Shown here piece by piece: positions 42,702 through 49,831 of a stretch of DNA of 49,831 nucleotides. Numbering within the stretch: position 1 is the stretch's first letter; every line of letters starts with the position of its first letter. A program made the translations under genes and the position numbers. Source of the DNA: Oscillospiraceae bacterium (lineage in GTDB: Bacteria; Bacillota; Clostridia; Oscillospirales; Acutalibacteraceae); contig WRED01000013.1 in assembly GCA_009779495.1 (NCBI GenBank), forward strand, positions 1 through 49,831, read 5' to 3'. Under the pieces are notes generated by a model. That model saw only the letters and a list, made by a program, of their open reading frames with translations. It did not search any database and was not told where the DNA came from.

Positions 42702-43932
42702 AAAGCCCGCTCAACAGCTTCGGTTCAAACCACGTCGATTTCGGCGGCATAATCTCCCCCGCGTCCGCGATGTCAAACAAATCGTCGAGCGTGGTCGGGT
42801 ACATGGAAAACGCCAGCCGCATATCGTCCGAGGCGCGCTTTTCAAGCTCACGGAGTCCGCGTATCCCGCCGACAAAGTCGATGCGCTTGTCGGTACGCGG
42901 ATCGTTTATTCCCAGCACGGGCGCGATGAGGTTATTCTGCAAAATCGACACATCCAGCCGCGCCACGGGATCTTTTTCGTCGAAAGAGCCGGGCTTGGCC
43001 GCGAGCCTGTACCACTTGCCGTCAAGCAGCATTCCGAAGGTGTTCTTTTCAGTCGGCCTGTACGGGTCGCCCAGGCCCGATACCGCCGTCACCTCAAATT
43101 TTTCGCTTACCTGACTCAAAAACGCATCGGCGGTCAGGCCGTTTAAATCCCTGATCACACGGTTATAATCCATGATGGCAAGCTCGTTTTGCGGGAACAA
43201 CACGGCTAAAAAGAAGTTGAATTCCTCATCCCCCGTGAAGCCGGGATTCGCGGCGCGGCGTTTCTGGCCAACCTTCACGGCTGAGGCGGCGCGGTGGTGC
43301 CCGTCGGCGATATACAGGCTGCCGGCCTGGGCGAACGCCCGCTCAAGCCGCACTATCGTTTCGCCGCAGTCAATGACCCACACGGCGTTGCCGACATTTC
43401 CATCGCTTACGAAATCGTATACAGGCGCGTGCCCGCTTTTCCACTCTGCCACCATGCCGCTGATCTCTTCTTGCTCGCGGTAGCAAAGGAAGATGGGGCC
43501 GGTGTTCGCGTCGCACACGTCCACGTGCCTGACGCGGTCGGCCTCCTTGTCGGCGCGCGTCAGCTCGTGCTTTTTGATGACGTTGTTCATATAGTCGTCG
43601 ATGGACGCGCAGCCCACCAGCCCGGTTTGACTGCGGCCGTCCGTGGTCTGTGTATAAATGTATACGCAGGGCTTCGCGTCTTTCTTGCAAACGTTGTCGC
43701 GGACAAGCTTTTCAAGATTTTTGCGCGCCTTTTGATAGACGGCTTCGCTGTAGAGATCGGTTCCGGGGGGCAGGTCTATCTCCGCCTTGTCAACGCGCAG
43801 GAAAGAATGGGGATTGCCCTCGGCCATTTTCCTCGCTTCCTCGCTGTTCATGACGTCGTAGGGAAGCGCCGCGACCTCGGCGGCGAATTCGGGAAGCGGA
43901 CGGATAGCCTGAAACGGTCTGAATACTGCCAT
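42682..43932 (-). CDS. DUF1015 family protein
   Basis: A 416-residue cytosolic protein of the DUF1015 family: MAVFRPFQAIRP start, LPYDVMNSEEARKMAEGNPH block, and YIADGHHRAASAVKVG in the centre, ending with TLDDLFDIADAGEIMPPKST. The GHHR motif is its most conserved feature. In many anaerobes the gene neighbours serine-synthesis genes and a role in serine metabolism has been suggested, but no such neighbour is here. ATG 43932 has AAGGAG 8 bases upstream, so the shorter start is chosen over 43953. Function unknown. Confidence 0.9.
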   Translation of the reverse strand: MAVFRPFQAIRPLPEFAAEVAALPYDVMNSEEARKMAEGNPHSFLRVDKAEIDLPPGTDLYSEAVYQKARKNLEKLVRDNVCKKDAKPCVYIYTQTTDGRSQTGLVGCASIDDYMNNVIKKHELTRADKEADRVRHVDVCDANTGPIFLCYREQEEISGMVAEWKSGHAPVYDFVSDGNVGNAVWVIDCGETIVRLERAFAQAGSLYIADGHHRAASAVKVGQKRRAANPGFTGDEEFNFFLAVLFPQNELAIMDYNRVIRDLNGLTADAFLSQVSEKFEVTAVSGLGDPYRPTEKNTFGMLLDGKWYRLAAKPGSFDEKDPVARLDVSILQNNLIAPVLGINDPRTDKRIDFVGGIRGLRELEKRASDDMRLAFSMYPTTLDDLFDIADAGEIMPPKSTWFEPKLLSGLFIHLLS

Positions 43933-44011
43933 ATTTTTGTACTCCTTGTTCATATTTTACGTTGGTATTATATAACATGCGCAGTCTTTTGTCCAATATT
44001 ATTTTTTTTAG

Positions 44012-44040
44012 TTGACAATGCGCGACTCATATGATATCAT
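44012..44040 (+). promoter_or_regulatory. Promoter of the SPQTG-protein/sortase cluster
   Basis: TTGACA (44012-44017), 17 bp, TATCAT (44035-44040), followed by GGAGG at 44070 and the ATG at 44084. Confidence 0.75.
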
Positions 44041-44083
44041 AATACATGGATTATTGATTCCTTTAATATGGAGGTTTGTTATA

Positions 44084-44536
44084 ATGAAAATCAAGAAGCT
44101 CTTACCTGTCCTCATGGTGATCGCGGTGATGCTCTGCACGACGTTTTACGTCTCCGTCTCCGCCGCGGTAAGTCCTACGGCCACCGTCATCCCTGGCGGC
44201 CCTACCGGCACGACGAGGCCCGGGCCTACGGTCACCGTCGTTCCCACCGGGCCCGGCGGCACAACGCATCCGGGCGGCTCATATCCGTCAGGCGTCACTC
44301 CTACCTCATACCAGCCGACCACCGCGGAACCCGGCGGGAGCCAAACGCTCACGCCCGGCTCGACGACGGGCGGCCCCGCCACGACGAAGCCCGGCCAGAC
44401 TGCGGAGCCTGACGACGGCAGCAAATCCCCTCAAACGGGCGACGGCGGAAAGTTGGTTGTGCCCGTATTCCTGATGGCGTCCTGTATGCTCGCAGGGGCG
44501 TTCGTCGGCATGAAGAAAAAAGCCGGAGAAGCATAA
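44084..44536 (+). CDS. SPQTG-anchored Pro/Thr/Gly-rich surface protein
   Basis: A 150-residue secreted protein. A signal peptide covers residues 1-27 (KIKKLLPVLMVIAVMLCTTF, cut near SAA). The mature region, about 85 residues, is low-complexity Pro/Thr/Gly/Ser with near-repeats such as PGGPTGTTRPGPT and PTGPGGTTHPGG, i.e. a stalk or spacer. A sorting signal ends it: KSPQTGDGG, a hydrophobic helix and MKKKAGEA. SPxTG is of the (S/P)PxTG kind used by clostridial class B sortases. The sortase gene follows directly. ATG 44084 has GGAGG 9 bases upstream. Function: probably a cell-wall-linked spacer or coat protein. Confidence 0.85.
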   Translation: MKIKKLLPVLMVIAVMLCTTFYVSVSAAVSPTATVIPGGPTGTTRPGPTVTVVPTGPGGTTHPGGSYPSGVTPTSYQPTTAEPGGSQTLTPGSTTGGPATTKPGQTAEPDDGSKSPQTGDGGKLVVPVFLMASCMLAGAFVGMKKKAGEA

Positions 44537-44585
44537 CAGCGCAACGGCTGTCTGATTTGGTGTGCACACAACTATACATAAAGAA

Positions 44586-44660
44586 AGATCCTTCGGGGCG
44601 ATTGCTCCTCGGGGCGTTGCTTGTGCGGCGCTTTTGAGCCGACGGCGGAGGGTCTTTTTT
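44586..44660 (+). terminator. Terminator-like hairpin between SPQTG and sortase genes
   Basis: AGATCCTTC (44586-44594) pairs with GGAGGGTCT (44647-44655, with G-T pairs), enclosing further GC-rich structure, and is followed by TTTTTT. It may end part of the transcripts after the abundant surface protein. Confidence 0.75.
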
Positions 44661-44703
44661 GTATGAAAGTCTATAATCTACCATTTGTGGAGGGTTTGAT
44701 CAC

Positions 44704-45480
44704 ATGTCAAAAAAAAGCCAGGGCGATGAGCGTGAGGGTTCGCTGCGGAACACTATTATCGCCGTTTTACTGCTGATTTTGCTGCTGGCGTTCGGCTTTT
44801 TTATGTTCAGGCGTTACAGGGATTATCTCACCAAGTGGGATGCCGATAAATTTACCGTGTCCCAGACCTCCGAAAATATTGACGACCGCCCCGCGAACCC
44901 CATTGATTTTCCGGCGCTCTGGCAGGAAAACGGCGAGGTATACGCGTGGATAAGCATACCGAATACGGACATTGAGCAACCGATCCTGCAAAGCTTCATA
45001 AACGATCTGTATTACCTCGACCGCGACATCCACGGCAAAAAGTCAAAACTGGGCGCGATATTCACGCAGTCGCACAACCGGCTCGATTTTTCCGACCCGG
45101 TCACGGTGATCTACGGGCACCACTACAAATCGGGCGGCATGTTCTCCAATCTGCATTACTTCGAGGACAAGGCGTTTTTTGACGACAACGAATTTTTCTA
45201 CATATACCTGCCCGGACGCAGGCTGACCTATCAGATCGTTTCAGCTTTCAAATATGACGACCGGCATATCCTGAACACTTTCGATTTCTCAAGACCCGAG
45301 GTCTTGGAGAGTTTTCACAAAACAGTCAAGGAACCGCTGTCACTACTGAAAAACGTCAGGGAAAGCGCGGAGCTTTCTCCCGGCGACAGGCTGGTGGTTT
45401 TGAGTACCTGCCTGCTAAATGGGGGCAACGGCAGATATTTGGTGAACGGAGTTTTGATGAACGATGAACGAACAAAATAA
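44704..45480 (+). CDS. srtB: Class B sortase
   Basis: A 258-residue membrane-anchored transpeptidase. One N-terminal helix (about 15-35) is followed by the extracellular sortase domain. Catalytic residues: His139 in VIYGHHYKSGG, Cys236 in VVLSTCLL and Arg244 in GGNGRYLV. The long insertion before the Cys (LNTFDFSRPEVLESFHK) is the class B helix. It would cut SPQTG between Thr and Gly and link the protein at 44084 to the wall. GGAGGG lies 9 bases before the ATG. Its end overlaps the LCP gene by 17 bp, so the two are coupled. Confidence 0.93.
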   Translation: MSKKSQGDEREGSLRNTIIAVLLLILLLAFGFFMFRRYRDYLTKWDADKFTVSQTSENIDDRPANPIDFPALWQENGEVYAWISIPNTDIEQPILQSFINDLYYLDRDIHGKKSKLGAIFTQSHNRLDFSDPVTVIYGHHYKSGGMFSNLHYFEDKAFFDDNEFFYIYLPGRRLTYQIVSAFKYDDRHILNTFDFSRPEVLESFHKTVKEPLSLLKNVRESAELSPGDRLVVLSTCLLNGGNGRYLVNGVLMNDERTK

Positions 45481-46768
45481 TCGCAGCTACGACGATCGGC
45501 ATAGCTCGTCACGCTCGCACAAAAGCGGCTCGCAGGGGGGAAACGGCGGGCACGGCGGTTCGCGCCACTCGGCGCATTCTAAAAGCGGTTCGCATCGTTC
45601 CTCCTCTCACGGGAGCGGACGGAGCCACCATAGCCGCAGTCCCGAGTACATTCAGGAGCGCCAAAAGGAGATTGAGCGGCTCGCGCAGAAATACGAGATC
45701 GTCGAGGATACGGACCGCAGCGGGGTTCAGGCAAAGGGCAAAAAAAAGAAGCGCAAAAAGAAAAAGCCGCTGTACGTAAGGATCATGCGGACGACGGCTA
45801 TCGTTTTGGCGGTTCTTCTGATTTCAACGGCGGGCGTCTGGCTGCTGCTTAACAGTATCGGACGCTGGCAGTTGTCGGGCGATTCCACCGGCGTGGATGA
45901 CAACAAATATGCCGCTACATACGACGAAGGCAAAACGCTGGTGTACAATGGCATCACATATAAGCTCAACGAAAATCTGATTTCAATCGCGCTGCTCGGC
46001 GTGGACAAAAAGGAGCTTGGCCTCGTCGCCAACCAGATCGGTACGGCAGGCCAGGCGGACACCATCATGATCGCCGTAATCGACGTCAAGACGGGCGACA
46101 CGAAGATCATCAGCATCCCGCGTGACTCAATGACGGAGGTGAACCTGTACAACGTCAAGGGTGAATACATCGGCGTGCAAAACATGCAGATATGCCTGGC
46201 TTACGCTTACGGCAACGGCACGGACACAAGCTGCCAGAACGTTATTTCCTCCGTCGGGCGGCTTCTGTACGGTATGCCGATCCACCTGTACGCGGCTCTC
46301 GACTTGAGCGGCATCGCGGTGCTGAACGACGCTATCGGGGGCGTGACCCTGACAGCGCTTGAGACCTACGGTCGTTTCACGGCAGGCCGGACCGTGACCC
46401 TTGACGGGGAGGAAGCGGTACAGTACGTGCGGTACCGCGACCAGAAGAGGATAGATTCGGACGCGCTGAGACGCGACAGGCAGATCCAGTACGCGAGAAC
46501 CTATGTCAGCAAGGCAACCCGGTACGCTGTGAGCAATTTCAACGTCGTTCCGACACTGTACAATACGGCGGTGAATTATTCTCACAGCAACGTAACGCTG
46601 TCGATGGTCACGTATTTCGCTACGACGTTCCTGGCAAAGGGCGTCAGCTTCGACCAGGTATACCCGCTCAGAGGCGAGGTTGTTATGGGCGAGGAGCTTG
46701 TGGAGTTCAATGTGGACGAGCGGCTGGCGTTTGAGACGGTGCTGGCGGTTTACTATAAGCCCGTCTAG
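45464..46768 (+). CDS. LytR-CpsA-Psr (LCP) family protein with His/Ser/Gly-rich tail
   Basis: A 434-residue membrane protein. Residues 1-65 are a cytoplasmic, low-complexity His/Ser/Gly/Arg-rich tail (SSSRSHKSGSQGGNGGHGG). A basic coiled stretch (KKKRKKKKP) and one membrane helix (about 107-127) follow. The extracellular LCP domain, about 165-390, has DTIMIAVIDVKTGDTKIIS, SIPRDSM, and VQYVRYRD..DSDALRRDRQ, with the Arg and Asp residues that hold polyprenyl phosphate. LCP enzymes attach glycopolymers to peptidoglycan. Coupled to sortase by 17-bp overlap. The His-rich tail is unusual for the family. Confidence 0.92.
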   Translation: MNEQNNRSYDDRHSSSRSHKSGSQGGNGGHGGSRHSAHSKSGSHRSSSHGSGRSHHSRSPEYIQERQKEIERLAQKYEIVEDTDRSGVQAKGKKKKRKKKKPLYVRIMRTTAIVLAVLLISTAGVWLLLNSIGRWQLSGDSTGVDDNKYAATYDEGKTLVYNGITYKLNENLISIALLGVDKKELGLVANQIGTAGQADTIMIAVIDVKTGDTKIISIPRDSMTEVNLYNVKGEYIGVQNMQICLAYAYGNGTDTSCQNVISSVGRLLYGMPIHLYAALDLSGIAVLNDAIGGVTLTALETYGRFTAGRTVTLDGEEAVQYVRYRDQKRIDSDALRRDRQIQYARTYVSKATRYAVSNFNVVPTLYNTAVNYSHSNVTLSMVTYFATTFLAKGVSFDQVYPLRGEVVMGEELVEFNVDERLAFETVLAVYYKPV

Positions 46769-46797
46769 AAACAAGCGGAAAAAAATTAAAATTCGCA

Positions 46798-46829
46798 GGG
46801 GACGGTTTATTATTCCGTCCCCTTTCTAT
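46798..46829 (+). terminator. Terminator of the sortase-LCP operon
   Basis: GGGGACGG (46798-46805), 9-base loop, CCGTCCCC (46815-46822), then TTTCTATTT. Confidence 0.85.
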
Positions 46830-46863
46830 TTGACTATAAACATCCTAACGCCTGATCCCTTTC

Positions 46864-46966
46864 ACACTACTCCGCAGTTAGAAACATAGAAAAATCAAGC
46901 AAAAATCTATAATATATGGACTTTTGCGCAGAATTTTTCGTCATGTTTCTTACTGCGGAGTAGTGT
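46864..46966. repeat. Nested hairpin element, family 3, copy 3
   Basis: Also 103 bp. Outer arms ACACTACTCCGCAGT (46864-46878) and ACTGCGGAGTAGTGT (46952-46966) are perfect complements, continuing with AGAAACAT/ATGTTTCT. On the minus strand the interior TTCTGCGCAAAA...TTTTGCTTGATTTTT matches copies 1 and 2. It covers the last 60 bases of nfo. Confidence 0.9.
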
Positions 46967-47779
46967 TAGTGCCGCGATTTCCTCCGCATACCCCGGTATC
47001 TCATTCGGCGTCTCAAGCAAAAACGGCAGCTCCCGCAGCGCGGGGTGGTTGATGATCCGCTCAAACGCCGCCATGCCAATGCTCCCGAGCCCGATTTTTT
47101 CGTGGCGGTCTTTGTGGCTCGCGAACGGATTTTTACTGTCGTTTAAATGGATCGCCCTGAGCTTTGACAGGCCGATCACCGCGTCAAATTCCTCCAGCAC
47201 ACCATCGAGACCACCAACAATATCATAGCCCGCGTCATACACGTGGCAGGTATCCAGGCACACGCCGAGCTTATCGGACAGCTCCACTCGGTCGATGATC
47301 GCGCGAAGCTCCGAAAAGCTGCCGCCCACCTCCGAGCCTTTGCCCGCCATGGTTTCCAGCAGGACTGTCGTCGTCTGCTCCGCTTTCAGCACGCTGTTGA
47401 GCGCGCCGGCGATGAAGTCTATTCCGTTTTCGGTTCCCTGCCCGCCGTGGCTTCCCGGGTGAAAATTGTAAAGCTGCCCCGGTATGCGCTCCATGCGGGA
47501 GATGTCGTCGGCCAGCGTGTCACGGGCAAAGGCGCAGATCTTCGCGTCGGCGGAGCACAGGTTCAGCGTGTACGACGCGTGAGCGAGGATCACGCCGATG
47601 CCGTTCTCCGCCGCGAACTCCTGAAAAGCCGCCAGATCGCCCGTGTCAAGAGCCTTGGCGTTACCGCCGCGCGGGTTGCGCGTGAAAAACTGCATGGTGT
47701 TCGCGCCGATGGAAACGGCCTGCTCCGCCATAGCGCGGAAGCCGCCGGATATAGACAAATGGCAACCGATATGAAACAT
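46907..47779 (-). CDS. nfo: Endonuclease IV
   Basis: A 290-residue AP endonuclease (TIM barrel, three Zn2+) that cuts DNA 5' of abasic sites. Metal ligands and signatures: [39 protein letters not shown] and [20 protein letters not shown]. The start overlaps the preceding stop (TGAATG), with GAGGT upstream, so it is coupled to the isomerase-like gene. The last 19 residues ([19 protein letters not shown]) and the stop codon are encoded by the family-3 palindromic element; the fold is complete before that, so activity should be kept. Confidence 0.95.
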   Translation of the reverse strand: MFHIGCHLSISGGFRAMAEQAVSIGANTMQFFTRNPRGGNAKALDTGDLAAFQEFAAENGIGVILAHASYTLNLCSADAKICAFARDTLADDISRMERIPGQLYNFHPGSHGGQGTENGIDFIAGALNSVLKAEQTTTVLLETMAGKGSEVGGSFSELRAIIDRVELSDKLGVCLDTCHVYDAGYDIVGGLDGVLEEFDAVIGLSKLRAIHLNDSKNPFASHKDRHEKIGLGSIGMAAFERIINHPALRELPFLLETPNEIPGYAEEIAALTLLRSKKHDEKFCAKVHIL

Positions 47780-48646
47780 TCAACATACCTCAATATATCT
47801 TTTAAGGTTCTCCAGCCCAATTTCCAGCGCGGGCAGGTTGTCCTCCATGCCCTCGAATTCGATGCTGGCGAAGCCCTGGTAGCCCGCCGCCCTGAATGCC
47901 GAAAGGCACTGCGTCACGGGCACGTTCCCGTGCCCGACGATGGCGCCGCGCAGGTAGTTTCCGGCCCTCGTGCGGAACCAGCCCTGCCCGGGATCCGGCT
48001 CGCAGCCGCTTTTCACGTGAAAGTCCTTGACGTGGACGTGCCGCGCGAAATTGGCGACGCGCCCCACGGCCGTGACGGACGGATCGTCGGCGCAGAGGAA
48101 GTTGCCGATGTCCACTAAAAGGCCGAAGTTCTCATGCCCCACCGCCGAGACGAGCTGCTCGACGCGGACGCTGTCCTGACAGAAATAGCCGTGGTTCTCG
48201 ACCATCGTGACGACGCCGAGCGTTTTGGCGTAATCGGTCACTCTGCGGCATCCGTCGGCGAGCAGAGGGAGCGCGTCGGCAAAGGTTTTGTACGTCTTTT
48301 CGGCGCCGCGCCAGCCGCCGGTCGCGTCGTGCCTCATGCCAAAGGCGCCGAGGATCTTCGCTATGTCGGCCTTTTGGCACAGGCGCTGCGCCTCGGCTTC
48401 GGCGCTTTCCGCGTTCAGAAAGTCCGCGCCGACCGTATAGTTGACAACGGGAAACGACAGCTTCTCGCTTTCCTCGCGTATCAGCGACGCGTAATCGGAC
48501 TCGCTCATGTGATCGGGCGCGCGCAGGTCAGTAAATTCGATGCCGTCAAAGCCCATGTCTTTCGCGAGCCGGAGCAAATCGAGCTGGATTTTTCCGGTTT
48601 TGCTCATGTATTGGGAAAAGCTGTATGAGCTTACACAGGTTTTCAT
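47780..48646 (-). CDS. Xylose-isomerase-like TIM-barrel sugar isomerase/epimerase
   Basis: A 288-residue protein of the sugar phosphate isomerase/epimerase (AP endonuclease 2 superfamily) group. MGFDGIEFTDLRAPD, GVVTMVENHGYFCQD, GLLVDIGNFLCADD and HVHVKDFHVK carry the conserved metal-binding Glu, Asp and His positions of the barrel. It shares its fold with endonuclease IV, which follows without a gap. Substrate unknown; IolE/IolI- or hydroxypyruvate isomerase-type chemistry is possible. Confidence 0.85.
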   Translation of the reverse strand: MKTCVSSYSFSQYMSKTGKIQLDLLRLAKDMGFDGIEFTDLRAPDHMSESDYASLIREESEKLSFPVVNYTVGADFLNAESAEAEAQRLCQKADIAKILGAFGMRHDATGGWRGAEKTYKTFADALPLLADGCRRVTDYAKTLGVVTMVENHGYFCQDSVRVEQLVSAVGHENFGLLVDIGNFLCADDPSVTAVGRVANFARHVHVKDFHVKSGCEPDPGQGWFRTRAGNYLRGAIVGHGNVPVTQCLSAFRAAGYQGFASIEFEGMEDNLPALEIGLENLKRYIEVC

Positions 48647-48724
48647 GGTATTTTTTCCTCCATAGGTGTAAATTATGCGGTGCGTTTTTTGTGGGCGAAT
48701 AGGGTGGTCTGCCCTTTCATGTTG

Positions 48725-49573
48725 TTACGCCAGCTTCTCTTTCAAAAACGTAACCGCCTTGCGTATATCCTCTTCGGGCTCCTCCCCGACCTCGCGTTCA
48801 ATCGTCAAAAAGCCCTTGAACCCAGTATCATCCAGTGCCTTCAGATACTCGTCCCAGTTGACCGAACCTTCGCCCAGCGGCACCTCCAAAAACGACGGCC
48901 CCGTGACGATATGGCTTTTCACCATGCCGTAAACGATCTCGGGATCCTTGTAAAACAGCTGCTTGCCGTCCTTTGCGTGGGTGTGGACGATGTAGTCGCG
49001 GAGGTTGTACACGGCCTGGGCCGGGTCGTCGCCCGTGACCATGACGAGGTTTGCGGGGTCGAGGTTAACGGCCACGCCTGTCGAACCCAGCGAGTCAAGA
49101 AATTCCTTTAAGACGGCGGAAGTCTCCGGGCCGGTCTCAACGGCGAAATGCGCGCCGATTTTGTCAGCGTAGCTCGAAAGCTCGAAGCAGGCCTCCTGCA
49201 AAATCTTGTAACGGTCTGCGTTTTTGTCGGCGGGCACGACGCCGATATGCGTGGTCACGACGTCGGTCCCAAGCTCCTTGGCCAGGTCGAGGATGCGCTT
49301 CGAGTATTCGATCTTCCCGGGATTATTTTCGGGGCGGGTAAAGCCGCCGCCGCCCAGGTCGCCGCACAGCGCGGCAATCACAAGCCCGTTGCCTTTGACA
49401 AGCTCGCGGAACTCCGCCCGCTTCGCGCCGACAAGCTCCTCGGGCGACATGTCGCCGCTGGTCGCGTAGACCTGAATGCCCTGCGCGCCGACGTCGGCGG
49501 CCTTTTTGACGGCGGACGCCATGTCGTCCGCGCGGAAGCTGTCAACGATTACGCCGATTGGAAAATGGTACAT
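48725..49573 (-). CDS. Xylose-isomerase-like TIM-barrel protein, second copy type
   Basis: A 282-residue protein of the same superfamily but only distantly similar to its neighbour. Core blocks: [73 protein letters not shown], and [11 protein letters not shown], which hold the metal-binding residues. [20 protein letters not shown] is usual near the end. GGAGG lies 8 bases before the ATG. 78 bp separate it from the next gene, so it could head an operon of three barrel proteins. Substrate unknown. Confidence 0.85.
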   Translation of the reverse strand: MYHFPIGVIVDSFRADDMASAVKKAADVGAQGIQVYATSGDMSPEELVGAKRAEFRELVKGNGLVIAALCGDLGGGGFTRPENNPGKIEYSKRILDLAKELGTDVVTTHIGVVPADKNADRYKILQEACFELSSYADKIGAHFAVETGPETSAVLKEFLDSLGSTGVAVNLDPANLVMVTGDDPAQAVYNLRDYIVHTHAKDGKQLFYKDPEIVYGMVKSHIVTGPSFLEVPLGEGSVNWDEYLKALDDTGFKGFLTIEREVGEEPEEDIRKAVTFLKEKLA

Positions 49574-49589
49574 AAGAAAACCTCCGAAT

Positions 49590-49620
49590 TTAGATTTTAG
49601 ACAGTAGATGCTAGACGTGG
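49590..49620. repeat. TAGATNN-type degenerate repeat, copy 4
   Basis: TTAGATTTTAGACAGTAGAT followed by GCTAGACGTGG, then TTAGGG, similar in its right part to copy 1 (TTAGACACGGTTAAGGGG). Lies upstream of the isomerase-like gene. Confidence 0.7.
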
Positions 49621-49711
49621 TTAGGGAAAGCGAACGAGATTATATTAACAAATTTTATGAATTAACGCAAGGGGTATTTGCAAAAAAGGCAAAGTCGGCG
49701 TGCAAAAATAT

Positions 49712-49831
49712 TAGACCTCCTCGGAAACTAGCCGCGAGCGGATAAACGAGGATTTTTTTCGTCCCGCAAGTAAAAAAGCGCAGGAATAATTTGTTTATTG
49801 CGAGCATTTTTTGCGCGGCAGGACGGAAAAA
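49712..49831. repeat. Palindromic element, superfamily 1, copy 2, cut by window edge
   Basis: The 120 visible bases start TAGACCTCCTCGG and continue GCGAGCGGATAAACGAGG, TTTTTTTCGTC and GGAATAATTTGTTTATTGCG. They match the reverse complement of 8201-8361 in the interior, but the left arm differs after TAGACCTC. The right arm would lie beyond the window. Confidence 0.8.

Overview
The window looks like the chromosome of an anaerobic, endospore-forming Gram-positive bacterium, most likely class Clostridia (perhaps Oscillospirales or a relative). The gene content supports this: rubrerythrin, a 2[4Fe-4S] ferredoxin and FeoAB point to an anaerobe; SpoIID and RicT (YaaT) to a sporulation-capable lineage; class B sortase with an SPxTG substrate, LytR-CpsA-Psr protein, pilin-like surface protein, SipS-type signal peptidase and c-di-AMP PII-like protein to Bacillota. 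Species assignment cannot be made from the sequence alone.

Layout. 1-4.9 kb (minus): a LytTR regulator, an unknown protein, signal peptidase I and a large surface protein cut by the left edge. 5.0-8.2 kb (plus): a GPH-type sugar symporter and a clan GH-A-like glycosidase. 8.4-10.9 kb: feoAB. 11.1-14.5 kb: a patchwork of small genes (FmdB-like, DUF503, DUF188, cupin, Ogt) mixed with gene remnants, a DUF3788/serine-recombinase-tail fusion, two tRNA 3'-end remnants and an intact tRNA-Ala; this looks like the scar of a lost integrated element. 14.7-20.1 kb: GH38 alpha-mannosidase, two flavodoxin-like reductases, and an XRE regulator. 20.3-24.7 kb: argCJBD with a strong promoter and two ARG-box-like sites. 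25.0-30.8 kb: a secreted anchored protein, a P-type Ca2+-like ATPase, a second MFS symporter and inorganic pyrophosphatase. 30.9-33.3 kb: an Lsa-type ABC-F ribosome-protection ATPase behind a terminator-type attenuator, and rubrerythrin. 33.4-35.1 kb: an anchored secreted protein, tRNA-Leu(CAA) and ferredoxin. 35.2-41.6 kb (minus): citrate synthase, membrane protein, AEC transporter, QueG-like protein, DarA/PstA, HolB, RicT. 41.7-46.8 kb: SpoIID, DUF1015, then a compact cell-surface module of SPQTG protein, sortase B and LCP protein. 46.9-49.6 kb (minus): endonuclease IV and two xylose-isomerase-like TIM-barrel proteins.

The most unusual signal is non-coding. At least seven long palindromic elements of 100-185 bp lie between genes. 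They have conserved interiors, but their outer arms differ in sequence between copies while staying complementary within a copy. One family has three copies (30818-30920, 32466-32573, 46864-46966); another superfamily has four (8201-8361, 10867-11050, 24797-24982, 49712 to the right edge). One of them encodes the last 19 residues of endonuclease IV. A separate 180-bp nested palindrome sits at 6709-6888, and short TAGATNN-type repeats recur four times, one supplying a stop codon. No CRISPR array, prophage or complete insertion sequence was seen.
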